In this document: piece by piece, positions 8,924 to 18,361 of the stretch | Position numbering within the stretch: the stretch's first letter is position 1 | How the letters are laid out: every line of letters begins with the position of its first letter | From: Alkaliphilus pronyensis | GTDB lineage: Bacteria; Bacillota; Clostridia; Peptostreptococcales; Natronincolaceae | Assembly: GCF_009017275.1 (NCBI RefSeq) | Contig: NZ_WBZC01000023.1 | Location: 1-64,000 of the forward strand | Direction: 5' to 3' | DNA: 64,000 nucleotides | Position numbers and translations under genes: made by a program | The notes under the pieces: generated by a model | Database searches by the model: none | What the model was told of the DNA's origin: nothing | Seen by the model: only the letters and a program-made list of their open reading frames with translations

Positions 8924-9946
8924 CTAGAATACTTCAATCTCTAGTTGGTCTGGGTCCTTTTGATAAGTGGATTTAATCTTCATGCTTTTAAGATTATATT
9001 TATTTAAAAAGTAGTTTTTGTTTGATTGACAATAGCCTGAAACCCTTGAAGCTTCCCTTGTATTACAATGAACTACAATGCTTTTATTAAAAATCACCTT
9101 CTTATCTTTTAGAAGCCCCTCAATTTTTTCTTTATATATTTCTGTTTCCACCATCTCACGGAAGGCTGGATGATATGGACCTGCCACTACACCTTTACCA
9201 TAGGTTATTTCCTCTGTAGTTTGAAGTCCCACCCTAATAACACTTATTCCTTCCCTTTGAAATTGTATTAGTACTTTTTTAGCAATGGTTATTGCTTCCT
9301 CTAAGGTATAGGGTATATAATTGCCAGTATTAAATAATTCCTCCAAAAAAGTATCTTTAATTACAAGTGTGGGGTAAACTCTTACAAAGTTAGGTTTCCA
9401 GTTGATAAAGTCTTTAACTGTATTATCAATTGCTGTAACGGAATCTCCTGCTAAACCCAGCATCATTTGAAGACCTAACTTGAAGCCTTCTTTTTTGATT
9501 GTAGCTACAGCTTTGGCAACATCAGACTTTGTATGCCCTCTTTTATTATACTTAAGTACTTCATCATCTGTTGTTTGTACCCCTAGTTCAATAATTGTTA
9601 CACCATAGTCCTTTAGTATTTTAAGTATATTAGTATCAATATAATCTGGTCTAGTGGATATTCTTATATCATCAATAATACCATTCACTTTAGCCTTATA
9701 TGCAGGCTGTAATAGTTCTTTTTGCTTGTTTATTGGTATACCAGTAAAGCTGCCACCATAAAAGGCAATCTCCTTCTTGGTGGTCTTTGGGTATAGGTTT
9801 AAATATTCGTTAATTTGTATTTCTATATCCTTACCATTCATTTCCTTAATGTTACCTGCAATTCTTTTTTGATTGCAAAAGCTACAATCATGGGGACATC
9901 CTCTATGGGGAATAAATATTGGAATTATATATTTTTTTTTAGACAT
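8924..9946 (-). CDS. radical SAM protein (Elp3/YhcC-like)
   Basis: A 340-aa radical SAM enzyme. The [4Fe-4S] motif CPHDCSFC uses C17, C21 and C24 (CX3CX2C), followed by glycine-rich AFYGGSFTGIP. A helical segment with ELGVQTTDDEVLKYNKRGHT is typical of the Elp3/YhcC branch, but I see no acetyltransferase domain. The substrate is unknown. It overlaps the 3' end of rnc by 8 bp and precedes smc, a neighbourhood common in Clostridia, suggesting a housekeeping tRNA or rRNA modification role (inference). Confidence 0.85.
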   Translation of the reverse strand: MSKKKYIIPIFIPHRGCPHDCSFCNQKRIAGNIKEMNGKDIEIQINEYLNLYPKTTKKEIAFYGGSFTGIPINKQKELLQPAYKAKVNGIIDDIRISTRPDYIDTNILKILKDYGVTIIELGVQTTDDEVLKYNKRGHTKSDVAKAVATIKKEGFKLGLQMMLGLAGDSVTAIDNTVKDFINWKPNFVRVYPTLVIKDTFLEELFNTGNYIPYTLEEAITIAKKVLIQFQREGISVIRVGLQTTEEITYGKGVVAGPYHPAFREMVETEIYKEKIEGLLKDKKVIFNKSIVVHCNTREASRVSGYCQSNKNYFLNKYNLKSMKIKSTYQKDPDQLEIEVF

Positions 9947-10652
9947 CTTTATAGCTTTCCTTTAAAATAGCTTCCTTTGCTGCATTTTGCTCAGCCTCTT
10001 TTTTGCTTTTTCCCTGCCCCGCTCCTAAAATTGTATTAGAAAAAATGATTTCAATATTAAAGGTTTTGTCATGGTCTGGTCCGCTTTCTTTAACCACTCT
10101 ATAGGCTATTTTTTCTGTTGACTTGCTTTGTATTAATTCTTGTAAATGGGTTTTATAATCGATTATGAGCTTTCCTTCTACAGCCAGCTCTATTAAATCT
10201 ATCATATTATTAAGGATAAATTTACTGGCTTCTTGAAAACCACCATCTAAATAGATGCCTCCAATTACAGCTTCAAAAGCATCTGCTAAAATAGAATCAC
10301 GATATCTTCCCCCTGTATTGTCTTCACCCTTACCCAACAAAAGATGTTCTCCTAGCTCAATCATTTTAGCTTTGCTTGCCAAGGAGGGTTCACAAACAAC
10401 ATTTGCTCTAACCTTTGTCAGCTCCCCCTCTGGAAGATGCTTATACTGATGAAATATATAATCACTGACTACAAGGCTTAAAACAGAATCACCTAAAAAC
10501 TCTAGTCTTTCATTATAGCTTACTATACGATGTTTAATCTCATTGGCGTAGGAGCTATGGGTTAAGGCCACATCTATTAGCTTAATATTATTGAAATTAT
10601 AGTTAATTATTTTTTGAAACTGCTTTAGTTGTTTACTTCTTGTTACATTCAT
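9939..10652 (-). CDS. rnc: ribonuclease III
   Basis: A double-stranded RNA endonuclease that processes pre-rRNA and structured mRNAs. The catalytic signature NERLEFLGDSVLSLVVSDYI is present, and the C-terminal dsRNA-binding domain contains GAGQGKSKKEAEQNAAKEAI. I chose the ATG starting MNVTRSKQLKQFQ, which has GGAG 9 nt upstream. The longer frame opens at a TTG eight codons earlier with poor spacing. The length of 237 aa fits the family. Confidence 0.96.
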   Translation of the reverse strand: MNVTRSKQLKQFQKIINYNFNNIKLIDVALTHSSYANEIKHRIVSYNERLEFLGDSVLSLVVSDYIFHQYKHLPEGELTKVRANVVCEPSLASKAKMIELGEHLLLGKGEDNTGGRYRDSILADAFEAVIGGIYLDGGFQEASKFILNNMIDLIELAVEGKLIIDYKTHLQELIQSKSTEKIAYRVVKESGPDHDKTFNIEIIFSNTILGAGQGKSKKEAEQNAAKEAILKESYKDV

Positions 10653-10701
10653 TGAATTCCACTCCATTCCTATCAACTTACTATAAGCTGCATATACCTT
10701 T

Positions 10702-10742
10702 TAAAAAAATAATTATAGAGGTTTAATTACCCTATAATTATT
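10702..10742 (-). terminator. intrinsic terminator of the fab operon
   Basis: On the minus strand AATAATTATAG (10732-10742) pairs with CTATAATTATT (10708-10718), followed by a run of Ts. It lies 16 bp after the fabF stop and before rnc. Confidence 0.75.
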
Positions 10743-10757
10743 TGGTTAAATTAAGTT

Positions 10758-11996
10758 TTATCTATATTTTTTAATAATAATCGTTGCATTATGTCCACCA
10801 AATCCAAGGGAATTAGATAGAGCATAATTCACTTCTCTTTTTTTAGCTTTATTTGCTGTATAATCAAGATCGCATTCTGGATCAGGATTTTCTAGGTTTA
10901 TTGTTGGTGGTATAACATCCTCTTTTATTGCTAATACACAGGCAATAGCTTCAATTCCTCCTGCTGCTCCAAGTAAATGGCCTGTCATAGATTTTGTTGA
11001 ACTTATACTTATGTCTTTTGCATGTTCCTTAAAAACAGATTTAATAGCCATAGTTTCAAATTTATCATTATAGGGGGTACTGGTACCATGGGCATTAATA
11101 TAATCAATAGATTGATATGGAATATCTGCATCTGATAATGCTAGCTCCATTGAACGGGCAGCCCCTTCTCCCTCTGGTGATGGAGCAGTTATATGATAAG
11201 CATCTGCACTCATTCCATAGCCCACTACTTCTGCATAGATTTTAGCTCCTCTTTTTAGAGCATGGTCTAGCTCCTCTAACATTAATATACCTGAGCCCTC
11301 CCCCATAACAAAGCCATCTCTGTTTAAGTCAAAGGGTCTACTGGCTTTTTTAGGAGCTTCATTATGGGTAGACATAGCCTTCATTGAACAGAAGCCAGCA
11401 ATGGATAGCGGTGTAATTGAAGCCTCCATTCCTCCTGTTATCATAACATCTGCAGAGCCACCTTTAATAACCCTGTAGGCTTCTCCTATTGCATTAGTTG
11501 ATGATGCACAGGCAGTTACTATTGTAGTATTAGGTCCCTTAGCCCCCAAGCACATCGAAACATGACCAGCACCTATATTTGAAATCATCATTGGAATGAA
11601 AAATGGACTTATACGCTTAACACCCTTCTCCATTAACCTTTGATGTTGATTTTCTAGGGTTTCTATCCCTCCTATTCCAGAGCCAAGTATAACACCAAAT
11701 TTTTCTGCTACAATGTCTTCAATTTTTAAGCCAGCATCCTTCATGGCCATAAGTGATGCAGCCACAGCAAATTGAGTAAAACGATCCATCTTTCTTGCTT
11801 CCTTCTTATCAATATGTTCCTCTGGATTGAAGCCCTTTACCTCTGCAGCAATTCTTGTAGGATAATCACTGGTGTCAAACTTAGTTATATAGTCTATTCC
11901 TGATACTCCAGACAATAAGGAATTCCAATACTCTTCAACTGTATTGCCAATTGGTGTTATAGATCCAATCCCTGTAATTACAACTCTTCTATTCAT
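10758..11996 (-). CDS. fabF: beta-ketoacyl-ACP synthase II
   Basis: An elongation condensing enzyme joining acyl-ACP and malonyl-ACP. The 412 aa contain the thiolase-fold catalytic triad: C163 ([11 protein letters not shown]), H303 ([11 protein letters not shown]) and H340 ([12 protein letters not shown]). It is the last gene of the FapR-controlled operon and ends at a strong terminator. The 187-bp gap from acpP is unusually long because it holds a hairpin (12019-12040) and a 121-bp repeat (12067-12187). Confidence 0.97.
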   Translation of the reverse strand: MNRRVVITGIGSITPIGNTVEEYWNSLLSGVSGIDYITKFDTSDYPTRIAAEVKGFNPEEHIDKKEARKMDRFTQFAVAASLMAMKDAGLKIEDIVAEKFGVILGSGIGGIETLENQHQRLMEKGVKRISPFFIPMMISNIGAGHVSMCLGAKGPNTTIVTACASSTNAIGEAYRVIKGGSADVMITGGMEASITPLSIAGFCSMKAMSTHNEAPKKASRPFDLNRDGFVMGEGSGILMLEELDHALKRGAKIYAEVVGYGMSADAYHITAPSPEGEGAARSMELALSDADIPYQSIDYINAHGTSTPYNDKFETMAIKSVFKEHAKDISISSTKSMTGHLLGAAGGIEAIACVLAIKEDVIPPTINLENPDPECDLDYTANKAKKREVNYALSNSLGFGGHNATIIIKKYR

Positions 11997-12018
11997 ATTA
12001 CTGCCTCCCTTAGCTAAT

Positions 12019-12040
12019 AAGTCCCGCTTTAACGGGACTT
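12019..12040. other. 8-bp hairpin between acpP and fabF
   Basis: AAGTCCCG and CGGGACTT form a perfect 8-bp stem with a 6-nt loop (CTTTAA). No T-run follows, so it is more likely an mRNA-stability or processing hairpin than a terminator. It may set fabF expression relative to acpP. Confidence 0.4.
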
Positions 12041-12066
12041 AACCTATTCCTAAAAGTTTTCTTTAT

Positions 12067-12187
12067 CTCAGCGGCGTTACTAACACTCCCGCTTCTTAAG
12101 CGGCAGATAAGTGCCGCCAAGCTAGAAAGTAAGCGGAACTAGAGTTCAGGTGGAGTTAAAACTCCATCTGAACTAAGTTTTCTTTAT
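12067..12187 (+). mobile_element. 121-bp structured repeat, copy 1 (IS200/IS605-like MITE candidate)
   Basis: Begins CTCAGCGGCG and ends TTTTCTTTAT. The left part holds a hairpin, CTCCCGCTT-CTT-AAGCGG(C)AG with one mismatch here, flanked by GGCGG-type arms. The right part holds a 14-bp hairpin with arms GTTCAGGTGGAGTT and AACTCCATCTGAAC. It is preceded by CTTTAT, the same sequence that ends the element. The last TTTAT contains the acpP stop codon read on the minus strand. Copies 2 and 3 are at 43361 and 60144. There is no ORF inside. Confidence 0.75.
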
Positions 12188-12414
12188 TTTTTTGCTTCAA
12201 CGTATTTCACAATATCTCCAATATTTTTAAACTTCTCTGCTTCATCATCTGGTATTTCAACCCCAAATTCATCTTCAATCGCCATAATTATTTCTACTGC
12301 ATCTAAAGAGTCTGCCTCTAAGTCCTTAATTAATGAGGTATTCATAGTTACCTCGCTCATATCATCAATTCCCAACTGTTCTCCAATAATCTCAACAATT
12401 TTTTCAAATACCAT
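12184..12414 (-). CDS. acpP: acyl carrier protein
   Basis: A 76-aa acidic carrier of fatty-acyl intermediates. The phosphopantetheine attachment Ser is S36 in [20 protein letters not shown]. The AGGAGG-type ribosome-binding site is good. The TAA stop lies in the terminal TTTAT of the 121-bp repeat, so the element inserted exactly at the gene end without changing an essential residue. Confidence 0.97.
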   Translation of the reverse strand: MVFEKIVEIIGEQLGIDDMSEVTMNTSLIKDLEADSLDAVEIIMAIEDEFGVEIPDDEAEKFKNIGDIVKYVEAKK

Positions 12415-12463
12415 TTTTATTTCCTCCTCAAATTTTGATTAATTTTTATATTTTAATTTAAAG

Positions 12464-13204
12464 CTACATAGCCATACCACCATCTACATGAATTATTTGA
12501 CCGGTTATGTAATTGGCATTTTCACTACTTAAAAAAACAACTAAATTTGCAATATCATCAGGCTTTCCATATCTTTTTAAAGGAATATTATTTAATAGGT
12601 CTTCTTTTATGCTATCGGGTAAAACCGAAGTCATATCTGTGTCTATAAAGCCTGGTGCAATTCCATTAACATTAATATTCTTTACAGCTAATTCCCTTGC
12701 CAGGGATTTAGTTAATCCTATAACCCCTGCCTTAGATGCACAATAATTTGCTTGACCAGCATTACCCATAACTCCAACAACAGATGACATATTTATTATT
12801 TTTCCATACTTCTGCTTCATCATTCTCCTTATCACAGCTTTAGTGCAAAAGAATATTCCGTTAAGATTAACATCCATAACCTGTTGCCATTCTTCATCCT
12901 TCATCCTCATAAAAAGATTATCTCTAGTTATTCCAGCGTTATTAACTAATATATCTATGCCCTCAAAATTTTCTTCAATTTTTTTCATCATTTCCTTAAC
13001 ATCATTTGGATCAGCTACATTTGCCTTTACTGCTAGGGCTTTAACACCTTCTTTTTCAAGCTCTTTAACTACCTCATCAGCAGCCTCTCCATTACTGGTG
13101 TAATTAATAACTACATTTGCACCAGCCTTTGCCAAAGCTTTAGAAATTGCCTTACCAATTCCTCTTGAGCCACCAGTTACTAAAGCAGTTTTTCCCTTTA
13201 ACAT
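12464..13204 (-). CDS. fabG: 3-oxoacyl-ACP reductase
   Basis: An NADPH-dependent short-chain dehydrogenase of fatty-acid synthesis. The 246 aa include the cofactor motif TGGSRGIG (10-17), NNAG (88-91), and the catalytic Ser141, Tyr154 and Lys158 (YCASK). It sits between fabD and acpP in the fab operon. Confidence 0.97.
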   Translation of the reverse strand: MLKGKTALVTGGSRGIGKAISKALAKAGANVVINYTSNGEAADEVVKELEKEGVKALAVKANVADPNDVKEMMKKIEENFEGIDILVNNAGITRDNLFMRMKDEEWQQVMDVNLNGIFFCTKAVIRRMMKQKYGKIINMSSVVGVMGNAGQANYCASKAGVIGLTKSLARELAVKNINVNGIAPGFIDTDMTSVLPDSIKEDLLNNIPLKRYGKPDDIANLVVFLSSENANYITGQIIHVDGGMAM

Positions 13205-13219
13205 ACTAACACCTCTCTG

Positions 13220-14161
13220 TTATAAGCTATTTATTAATGCTTTAAAGCTGTTTACATCTTCAATATTTTTAATACTTATTTGGGCATTTAGGCTTTTAGC
13301 TATTTTCTTGATAAAACCACTTAAGGATTTACCTGGACCTATTTCTATAAAGGTATCTATTCCTTCATTTATAATATATTCAACTGAATCCTGCCATAAA
13401 ACCGATTGACTTACCTGCTTTACTAAGCTAGGGACTACAGCTTCTTTATCCTTCAGTAGTTTTGCATCTACATTAGTGACTACTCCAACTTGAGGGGTAT
13501 TAAAGGAATACTTCAAAAGCTCCTTCTCAAGTCTTTCTCCTGCAGGCTTTAAAAGGCTACAGTGAAAGGGTGCACTTACAGGAAGTATTACAGCCTTTTT
13601 AGCTCCATATTCAACAGCCTTCTTTACTGCGTTTTTTACTGCCTCTACTTCGCCAGAAATCACGATTTGTCCTGGGCTATTATAATTTGCAGTTTCTACT
13701 ACACCATAATGCCGACACTCTTCAATAGATTTTTGCAGTTTTTCTTTGTCTAGCCCTAATATAGCTGCCATGGTTCCAATTCCTTGAGGTACAGCTTCTT
13801 GCATATACTTACCACGTTTTTTAACTATTCTAACTGCATCCTTAAAATCAATCACCTTTGATTTAACTAAGGAAGCATATTCACCTAAGCTCAAACCAGC
13901 TGTTATATCAGATTTAATCCCTTCATTTTCTAAAACTCTTAAAAGGGCAATGGTGGTTGTTAATATGGCAGGTTGGGTATTCTCAGTTTTTACTAGCTCT
14001 TCATTAGGCCCTTCAAAGCAAAGCTTGTTCATGTTATAGCCTAGATAGTCACTTGCTTCTTGGTATACCTCTTTAGCTACAGAAAAATTTTCTGTTATTT
14101 CTTTACCCATTCCAACATATTGAGCACCTTGTCCTGGAAAAACAAAAGCAGTTTTACTCAT
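13220..14161 (-). CDS. fabD: malonyl-CoA:ACP transacylase
   Basis: Transfers malonyl groups from CoA to ACP. The 313 aa include the N-terminal FVFPGQGAQYVGMG, the nucleophile S91 in GLSLGEYASL and the catalytic His in VSAPFHCSLL near residue 200. The gene starts 2 nt after the fabK stop, so the two are probably translationally coupled. Confidence 0.97.
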   Translation of the reverse strand: MSKTAFVFPGQGAQYVGMGKEITENFSVAKEVYQEASDYLGYNMNKLCFEGPNEELVKTENTQPAILTTTIALLRVLENEGIKSDITAGLSLGEYASLVKSKVIDFKDAVRIVKKRGKYMQEAVPQGIGTMAAILGLDKEKLQKSIEECRHYGVVETANYNSPGQIVISGEVEAVKNAVKKAVEYGAKKAVILPVSAPFHCSLLKPAGERLEKELLKYSFNTPQVGVVTNVDAKLLKDKEAVVPSLVKQVSQSVLWQDSVEYIINEGIDTFIEIGPGKSLSGFIKKIAKSLNAQISIKNIEDVNSFKALINSL

Positions 14162-14163
14162 CT

Positions 14164-15114
14164 TTACTCCTCCTTGCTATATTGCCTTAATAGCTTAAGC
14201 TGCTTATTGGCATCATGAATTATTCCTTCAATTATTTCTTTGCAGGGCTTTATATCATTGATCATTGCAGAAATTTGACCAGCCATAACTGACCCTTCCT
14301 CTACATCTCCTTCTACAGCCGCAACCTTAAGCTTTCCAGTGCCAAAAGCTTCCAATTCTTCAATAGAGGCACCTTCCTTTTCAAGTCTAGTGAACTCTTT
14401 GGTTAACTTATTTTTAAGTACCCTTACTGGATGTCCTGTAGCTCTTGCGGTAACCACTGCATCTCTATCCTTAGCCTTTAAAAGCATTTCTTTATACTTG
14501 TCATGGGCCCTACACTCGACAGAGCATATAAATCGTGTGCCAATTTGAACACCTTCAGCACCAAGTGATAGGGCTGCTAATAGGCCTCTACCATCGGCTA
14601 TTCCTCCAGCGGCAATTACAGGAATACCCACTGCTGAAGTTATTTGTGGAACAAGTACCATAGTAGTTAATTCTCCTACATGACCTCCTGCTTCCGTACC
14701 CTCCACAATTATTGCATCTGCACCTAGTTTTTCCATACGCTTTGCCAAAGCCACCGAAGGTATTACAGGAATTACCTTTGTTCCAATTTCCTTAAATTTT
14801 TTTATATATTTACCCGGGTTTCCAGCACCTGTTGTAATTACAGATATTCTTTCTCTATATATTACTTCTATTACATCCTCAACATAGGGTGATAATAGCA
14901 TTACATTTACCCCAAAGGGTTTACTTGTCATTTTCTTTGCCCTTTTTATTTCCTCCTCAACAACCTCAGCAGGTGCATTTCCTGCAGCAATTATTCCTAA
15001 GCCTCCAGCCTCTGAAACTGCTGCTGCTAGCTCCGCAGTTGCAACCCAAGCCATGCCACCTTGAATAATTGGATATTCTATATTTAATAAATCACAAAGT
15101 CTTGTGTGGAACAT
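14164..15114 (-). CDS. fabK: enoyl-ACP reductase II (FabK)
   Basis: An FMN-dependent enoyl-ACP reductase of the nitronate monooxygenase-like TIM-barrel family, replacing FabI in many Clostridia and streptococci. The 316 aa begin with the NIEYPIIQGGMAWVATAELA segment and contain the flavin-binding VEGTEAGGHVG, PVIAAGGIADGRGL and GAEGVQIGTRF motifs. Its place inside the fab operon between fabH and fabD supports FabK over a general nitronate oxidase. FabK implies triclosan-insensitive fatty-acid synthesis (family knowledge). Confidence 0.94.
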   Translation of the reverse strand: MFHTRLCDLLNIEYPIIQGGMAWVATAELAAAVSEAGGLGIIAAGNAPAEVVEEEIKRAKKMTSKPFGVNVMLLSPYVEDVIEVIYRERISVITTGAGNPGKYIKKFKEIGTKVIPVIPSVALAKRMEKLGADAIIVEGTEAGGHVGELTTMVLVPQITSAVGIPVIAAGGIADGRGLLAALSLGAEGVQIGTRFICSVECRAHDKYKEMLLKAKDRDAVVTARATGHPVRVLKNKLTKEFTRLEKEGASIEELEAFGTGKLKVAAVEGDVEEGSVMAGQISAMINDIKPCKEIIEGIIHDANKQLKLLRQYSKEE

Positions 15115-15133
15115 CTTATTCCTCCTTATAGTC

Positions 15134-16129
15134 CTACTGTGACCACCTAATTACATTAGAAGCCCATGTTAAGCCTCCACCAAAGGCTACTAAAACTATT
15201 ACATCATCCTTTTTAATTCTTCCATCCTTAAGGGCTTCATCAAGGGCAACTGGTACAGACGCTGCTGACATATTTCCATACTTATGAAGATTTACCACCA
15301 CTTGTTCCATAGGAAGCTTTAATCTTTTAGCTGCTGCTTCAATTATTCTAATATTAGCTTGGTGAGGAATCATGTAATCTATTTCATCTATTGATATATT
15401 ACTCTTCTTAAGTACTTCTAATGCGGCTCTTCCCATAACCCTTACTGCAAACTTAAAAACTTCACTACCATCCATTTGAACATAATGTAATTTCTTTTGT
15501 AGGGTTTCTATGGATGCTGGAAGTCGAGAACCTCCTGCAGGCTGAGTTAAGGACATTCCTCCCGAACCATCTGCTCCAAGGTATGATGAAAGAATTCCAT
15601 ATCCTTCTTCTACCCTTTCAATAATTGCTGCCCCTGCACCATCTCCAAATAAAACACAGGTATTTCTATCTTCCCAATTTAATATTTTAGATAAGGTTTC
15701 TGCTCCAATAATCAATGCATTTTTATATATACCATTTTTAATAAATTGCTCTCCTATTGTTAAGCCATATAAAAACCCTGAGCATGCAGCTTCAATATCA
15801 AAGGCAGCTGCTGACATTGCCCCAATATTTTTTTGTACAATACAGGCTGTAGAGGGAAAGCTCATATCAGGTGTTACAGTAGCAACAATAATTAGGTCTA
15901 AATCTTCAGCTTTAATATTAGCATCCTTCAATGCCTTTAATGCAGCTTCAGTTGCAAGATTTGAAGTGGCAGTTTTTTCATCTGATACTCGCCTACAGGA
16001 TATTCCTGTTCTTGCTCTAATCCATTCATCTGTAGTATCAACCATTTTTTCTATATCAAAATTCGTTACTACTTTTTCTGGTAAAGCACTGCCAGTTCCA
16101 GTAATTCCAACTGAGTAGGTGTTATTCAA
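15134..16129 (-). CDS. fabH: beta-ketoacyl-ACP synthase III
   Basis: Starts fatty-acid synthesis by condensing an acyl-CoA primer with malonyl-ACP. The 331 aa carry the catalytic C116 ([11 protein letters not shown]), His in [10 protein letters not shown] and Asn in KYGNMSAAS. Its start overlaps the plsX stop by 8 bp. Confidence 0.97.
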   Translation of the reverse strand: MNNTYSVGITGTGSALPEKVVTNFDIEKMVDTTDEWIRARTGISCRRVSDEKTATSNLATEAALKALKDANIKAEDLDLIIVATVTPDMSFPSTACIVQKNIGAMSAAAFDIEAACSGFLYGLTIGEQFIKNGIYKNALIIGAETLSKILNWEDRNTCVLFGDGAGAAIIERVEEGYGILSSYLGADGSGGMSLTQPAGGSRLPASIETLQKKLHYVQMDGSEVFKFAVRVMGRAALEVLKKSNISIDEIDYMIPHQANIRIIEAAAKRLKLPMEQVVVNLHKYGNMSAASVPVALDEALKDGRIKKDDVIVLVAFGGGLTWASNVIRWSQ

Positions 16130-17129
16130 GAATATCAGCTCCTAGTTTTTTTATTTCATATGTAATGTCTTCCACTATATTATTTTCTATTACAGTTTTT
16201 GCTTGACCTATAGCATTTTTAATTGCTTTTTCATCAGAGCTGCCATGGGCTTTAATTAAAGCTCCTTTGACCCCTAGGAAGGGTGCTCCGCCATACTCTG
16301 TATAGTCAAATCGCTTCTTAAAACCTTTTAATCCTGATTTTAAAATCAGTGCACCAATTTTTCTAACGGGGTTTTTTGTTAGCTCCTCCTTTAGAATTTT
16401 AAATATTGATGCAGCCACACCCTCTGTAAGCTTTAATATTACATTTCCAGTAAAGCCATCGCAAACAATTACGTCGGTGTATCCAGTAGGTATGTCTCTT
16501 GCTTCAACATTTCCATGAAAGTTAAATGGTGCATTTTTACAAGCCTTATATGCCTTTTGTGTAATATCATTTCCTTTACCTTCTTCTATTCCTATATTAA
16601 CAAGGCACACCTTAGGCTTTTTAATCCCTAAAACCTTTTCTGCATATATACTACCCATTATTCCAAATTCAACAAAGTTTCTGGGTTTACAGTCGGAGTT
16701 AGCACCACCATCTATAAGAACAGAAATGCCTTTATGTGTTGGAAATACAGGCGCCAATGCAGGTCTATCAATGCCTTTAATTCTTCCTAATATAAGTAGT
16801 CCTCCTGCCAATAATGCTCCTGTATTACCGGCAGATATAATTGCATCAGCCTTTCCCTCTTTAACAAGATTTAAGGCAACCACCATTGATGAGTTTTTCT
16901 TTTTACGTATTGCCGCTACAGGCTTATCTTCATTCTCAATAACCTCTTCACAGTGAATTATTTCTATTTTTTCTTTTGGATATTCATATTGATTAAGTAT
17001 TTCTATTATTTTGCTATGATTTCCCGTTAATATTAATTCAATGTCATATTGATTTACTGCATCAACAGCTGCTTTTACAGTCACCTTTGAACCATGATCG
17101 CCGCCCATAGCATCTAAAGCTATTTTCAT
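16122..17129 (-). CDS. plsX: phosphate acyltransferase PlsX
   Basis: Converts acyl-ACP to acyl-phosphate for phospholipid synthesis by PlsY/PlsC. The 335 aa start with the family motif [14 protein letters not shown] and contain [16 protein letters not shown]-like and [11 protein letters not shown] segments. It is the second gene of the operon, 2 nt after the fapR stop, as in Bacillus. Confidence 0.97.
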   Translation of the reverse strand: MKIALDAMGGDHGSKVTVKAAVDAVNQYDIELILTGNHSKIIEILNQYEYPKEKIEIIHCEEVIENEDKPVAAIRKKKNSSMVVALNLVKEGKADAIISAGNTGALLAGGLLILGRIKGIDRPALAPVFPTHKGISVLIDGGANSDCKPRNFVEFGIMGSIYAEKVLGIKKPKVCLVNIGIEEGKGNDITQKAYKACKNAPFNFHGNVEARDIPTGYTDVIVCDGFTGNVILKLTEGVAASIFKILKEELTKNPVRKIGALILKSGLKGFKKRFDYTEYGGAPFLGVKGALIKAHGSSDEKAIKNAIGQAKTVIENNIVEDITYEIKKLGADILE

Positions 17130-17131
17130 AG

Positions 17132-17707
17132 TTATACCTCCCTACTATGTATTGCTATAAGTATGAATTTACCTCTAAAAACTTGATTTTGATTTACATG
17201 AATCTTTACATGTACAAAATGCTTGTTTCCCCTTACTCTAACTACTTCTGCCTTAGCCACCATTTTATCCCCTGCTTGAACCGGGCTTAAATACTTAATA
17301 TTAGAAACTCCTGTTAAAGCTACTTCTGCATCTATTACTGACATAGCCAATGATTCTGCCTGAGAAAAAATATGATGTCCCCTTACTATGTTGGTTTTAC
17401 TAAATGCCATATCTGGTGTTGTTTCAAGTATTGAAATGCCCCTTTCTCCAAGACTTAAATCAATTAGCTCACCTATGATCTCTGTACCTACAATACTTCT
17501 AACCTTTTGATAGTTTTTCTCTGCTACCTTTTTTACCCTTTCCCTTAGTTCAGGTATACCAAGTTCTAGGCGATCTAGTCGTATAGTCTGTATGCTAACG
17601 AAAAATTTATCTGCTAAATCTTCATCTGTTACAAAGGGGTCATTATCTAACAAATCTAAAAGCTTTTGCTGGCGATTAGCTTTACTAAGCCTACCTGTAG
17701 TTTTCAA
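17132..17707 (-). CDS. fapR: fatty-acid biosynthesis repressor FapR
   Basis: A malonyl-CoA-responsive repressor of lipid synthesis. The 191 aa have an N-terminal DeoR-type helix-turn-helix (residues 1-60, with [20 protein letters not shown]) and a C-terminal hot-dog fold domain (about 70-190) that binds malonyl-CoA. A near-perfect FapR operator lies over its own promoter (17736-17752), so it is autoregulated and controls plsX-fabHKDG-acpP-fabF behind it. The longest frame begins at this ATG. Confidence 0.96.
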   Translation of the reverse strand: MKTTGRLSKANRQQKLLDLLDNDPFVTDEDLADKFFVSIQTIRLDRLELGIPELRERVKKVAEKNYQKVRSIVGTEIIGELIDLSLGERGISILETTPDMAFSKTNIVRGHHIFSQAESLAMSVIDAEVALTGVSNIKYLSPVQAGDKMVAKAEVVRVRGNKHFVHVKIHVNQNQVFRGKFILIAIHSREV

Positions 17708-17735
17708 AATTCTTCACCTCAATTAGTACTTGTAA

Positions 17736-17752
17736 TTAGTACCTGATACTAA
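17736..17752. promoter_or_regulatory. FapR operator
   Basis: TTAGTACCTGATACTAA is a palindrome matching the established FapR box (TTAGTACCTnnTACTAA type). It lies immediately downstream of the -10 element. A half site, TTAGTACTTG, at 17723-17732 could extend binding. Confidence 0.9.
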
Positions 17753-17757
17753 TATAA

Positions 17758-17786
17758 AGTATATATTATAAAAAAGTAAAAATCAA
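17758..17786 (-). promoter_or_regulatory. sigma-A promoter of the fapR-fab operon
   Basis: On the minus strand -35 TTGATT (17781-17786) and -10 TATACT (17758-17763) are separated by 17 nt. The FapR operator follows directly, over the expected start point. Confidence 0.75.
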
Positions 17787-17829
17787 TAGAATTAAATTAG
17801 TTTTTTTAGCATTAACTAATATTATGTTA

Positions 17830-18050
17830 TGAATGCAAAAACAATTAGTAATGAATAACCTTAAAAGAAATTGAAAATGGAAAATGGAAAACTACAAAAG
17901 CAAGTAATAAGGAATAGGTAATAAGGAATAAGTGATAAGGAATAAGTAATAAGGAATAGGGAAAAATTGAAAAACCATAAAAAGAAAGTTAAAAGTGAAA
18001 AATTAATAATTAAGAGTGAAGAGTTAAAGACATAAAGTATAGAAAATGAA
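17830..18050 (+). repeat. composite minisatellite element, locus 1
   Basis: It fills the 450-bp gap between fapR and rpmF together with the promoter and a terminator. Read on the plus strand it has ordered modules: GCAAAAACAATTAGTAATGA, GAAATTGAAAATGG repeats, the core ACTACAAAAGCAAGTAATAA with several GGAATA(A/G)GTAATAA units, ACCATAAAAAGAAAGTTAAA, and AATTAAGAGTGAAGAGTTAA. The same order recurs in reverse at 35800-36160. No coding frame is seen. Confidence 0.75.
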
Positions 18051-18072
18051 AACTAAAAGAAATAATTAGACG

Positions 18073-18133
18073 CAAAAAACTCGGCCATCAAAACGTATAT
18101 AATAAAGACTAAAATACGTAAGGTTACCGAGTT
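18073..18133 (-). terminator. two-tier intrinsic terminator after rpmF
   Basis: On the minus strand AACTCGG (18127-18133) pairs with CCGAGTT (18078-18084), followed by TTTTTTG. An inner pair ATACGT/ACGTAT shortens the long loop. It separates the yceD-rpmF unit from the fapR promoter. Confidence 0.75.
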
Positions 18134-18157
18134 CTCTCATCATTGTTGTAGTATAAA

Positions 18158-18337
18158 TTAATTAACTTCTACAACCTCTCTATTCTTATAGTAGCCACAG
18201 TCTCCACAAACTCTATGGGGTAATTTGGGCTCATGGCATTGTGGACATTTCACATATCCAACTGCTACATACTTAGAATTTGAAGCTCTTCTCATATTTC
18301 TTTTTGATTTACTAGTTTTACGCTTTGGTACTGCCAT
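18158..18337 (-). CDS. rpmF: 50S ribosomal protein L32
   Basis: A 59-aa protein read directly from the sequence. It starts [20 protein letters not shown] and has a zinc-ribbon with two CxxC pairs, CPQC (31-34) and CGDC (44-47). The ATG has GGGAGG upstream. It follows yceD by 24 bp; yceD-rpmF is a conserved pair. L32 lies near the peptidyl-transferase centre and exit tunnel of the 50S subunit. Confidence 0.95.
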   Translation of the reverse strand: MAVPKRKTSKSKRNMRRASNSKYVAVGYVKCPQCHEPKLPHRVCGDCGYYKNREVVEVN

Positions 18338-18361
18338 ATTTAAACACCTCCCTTTAATTCT

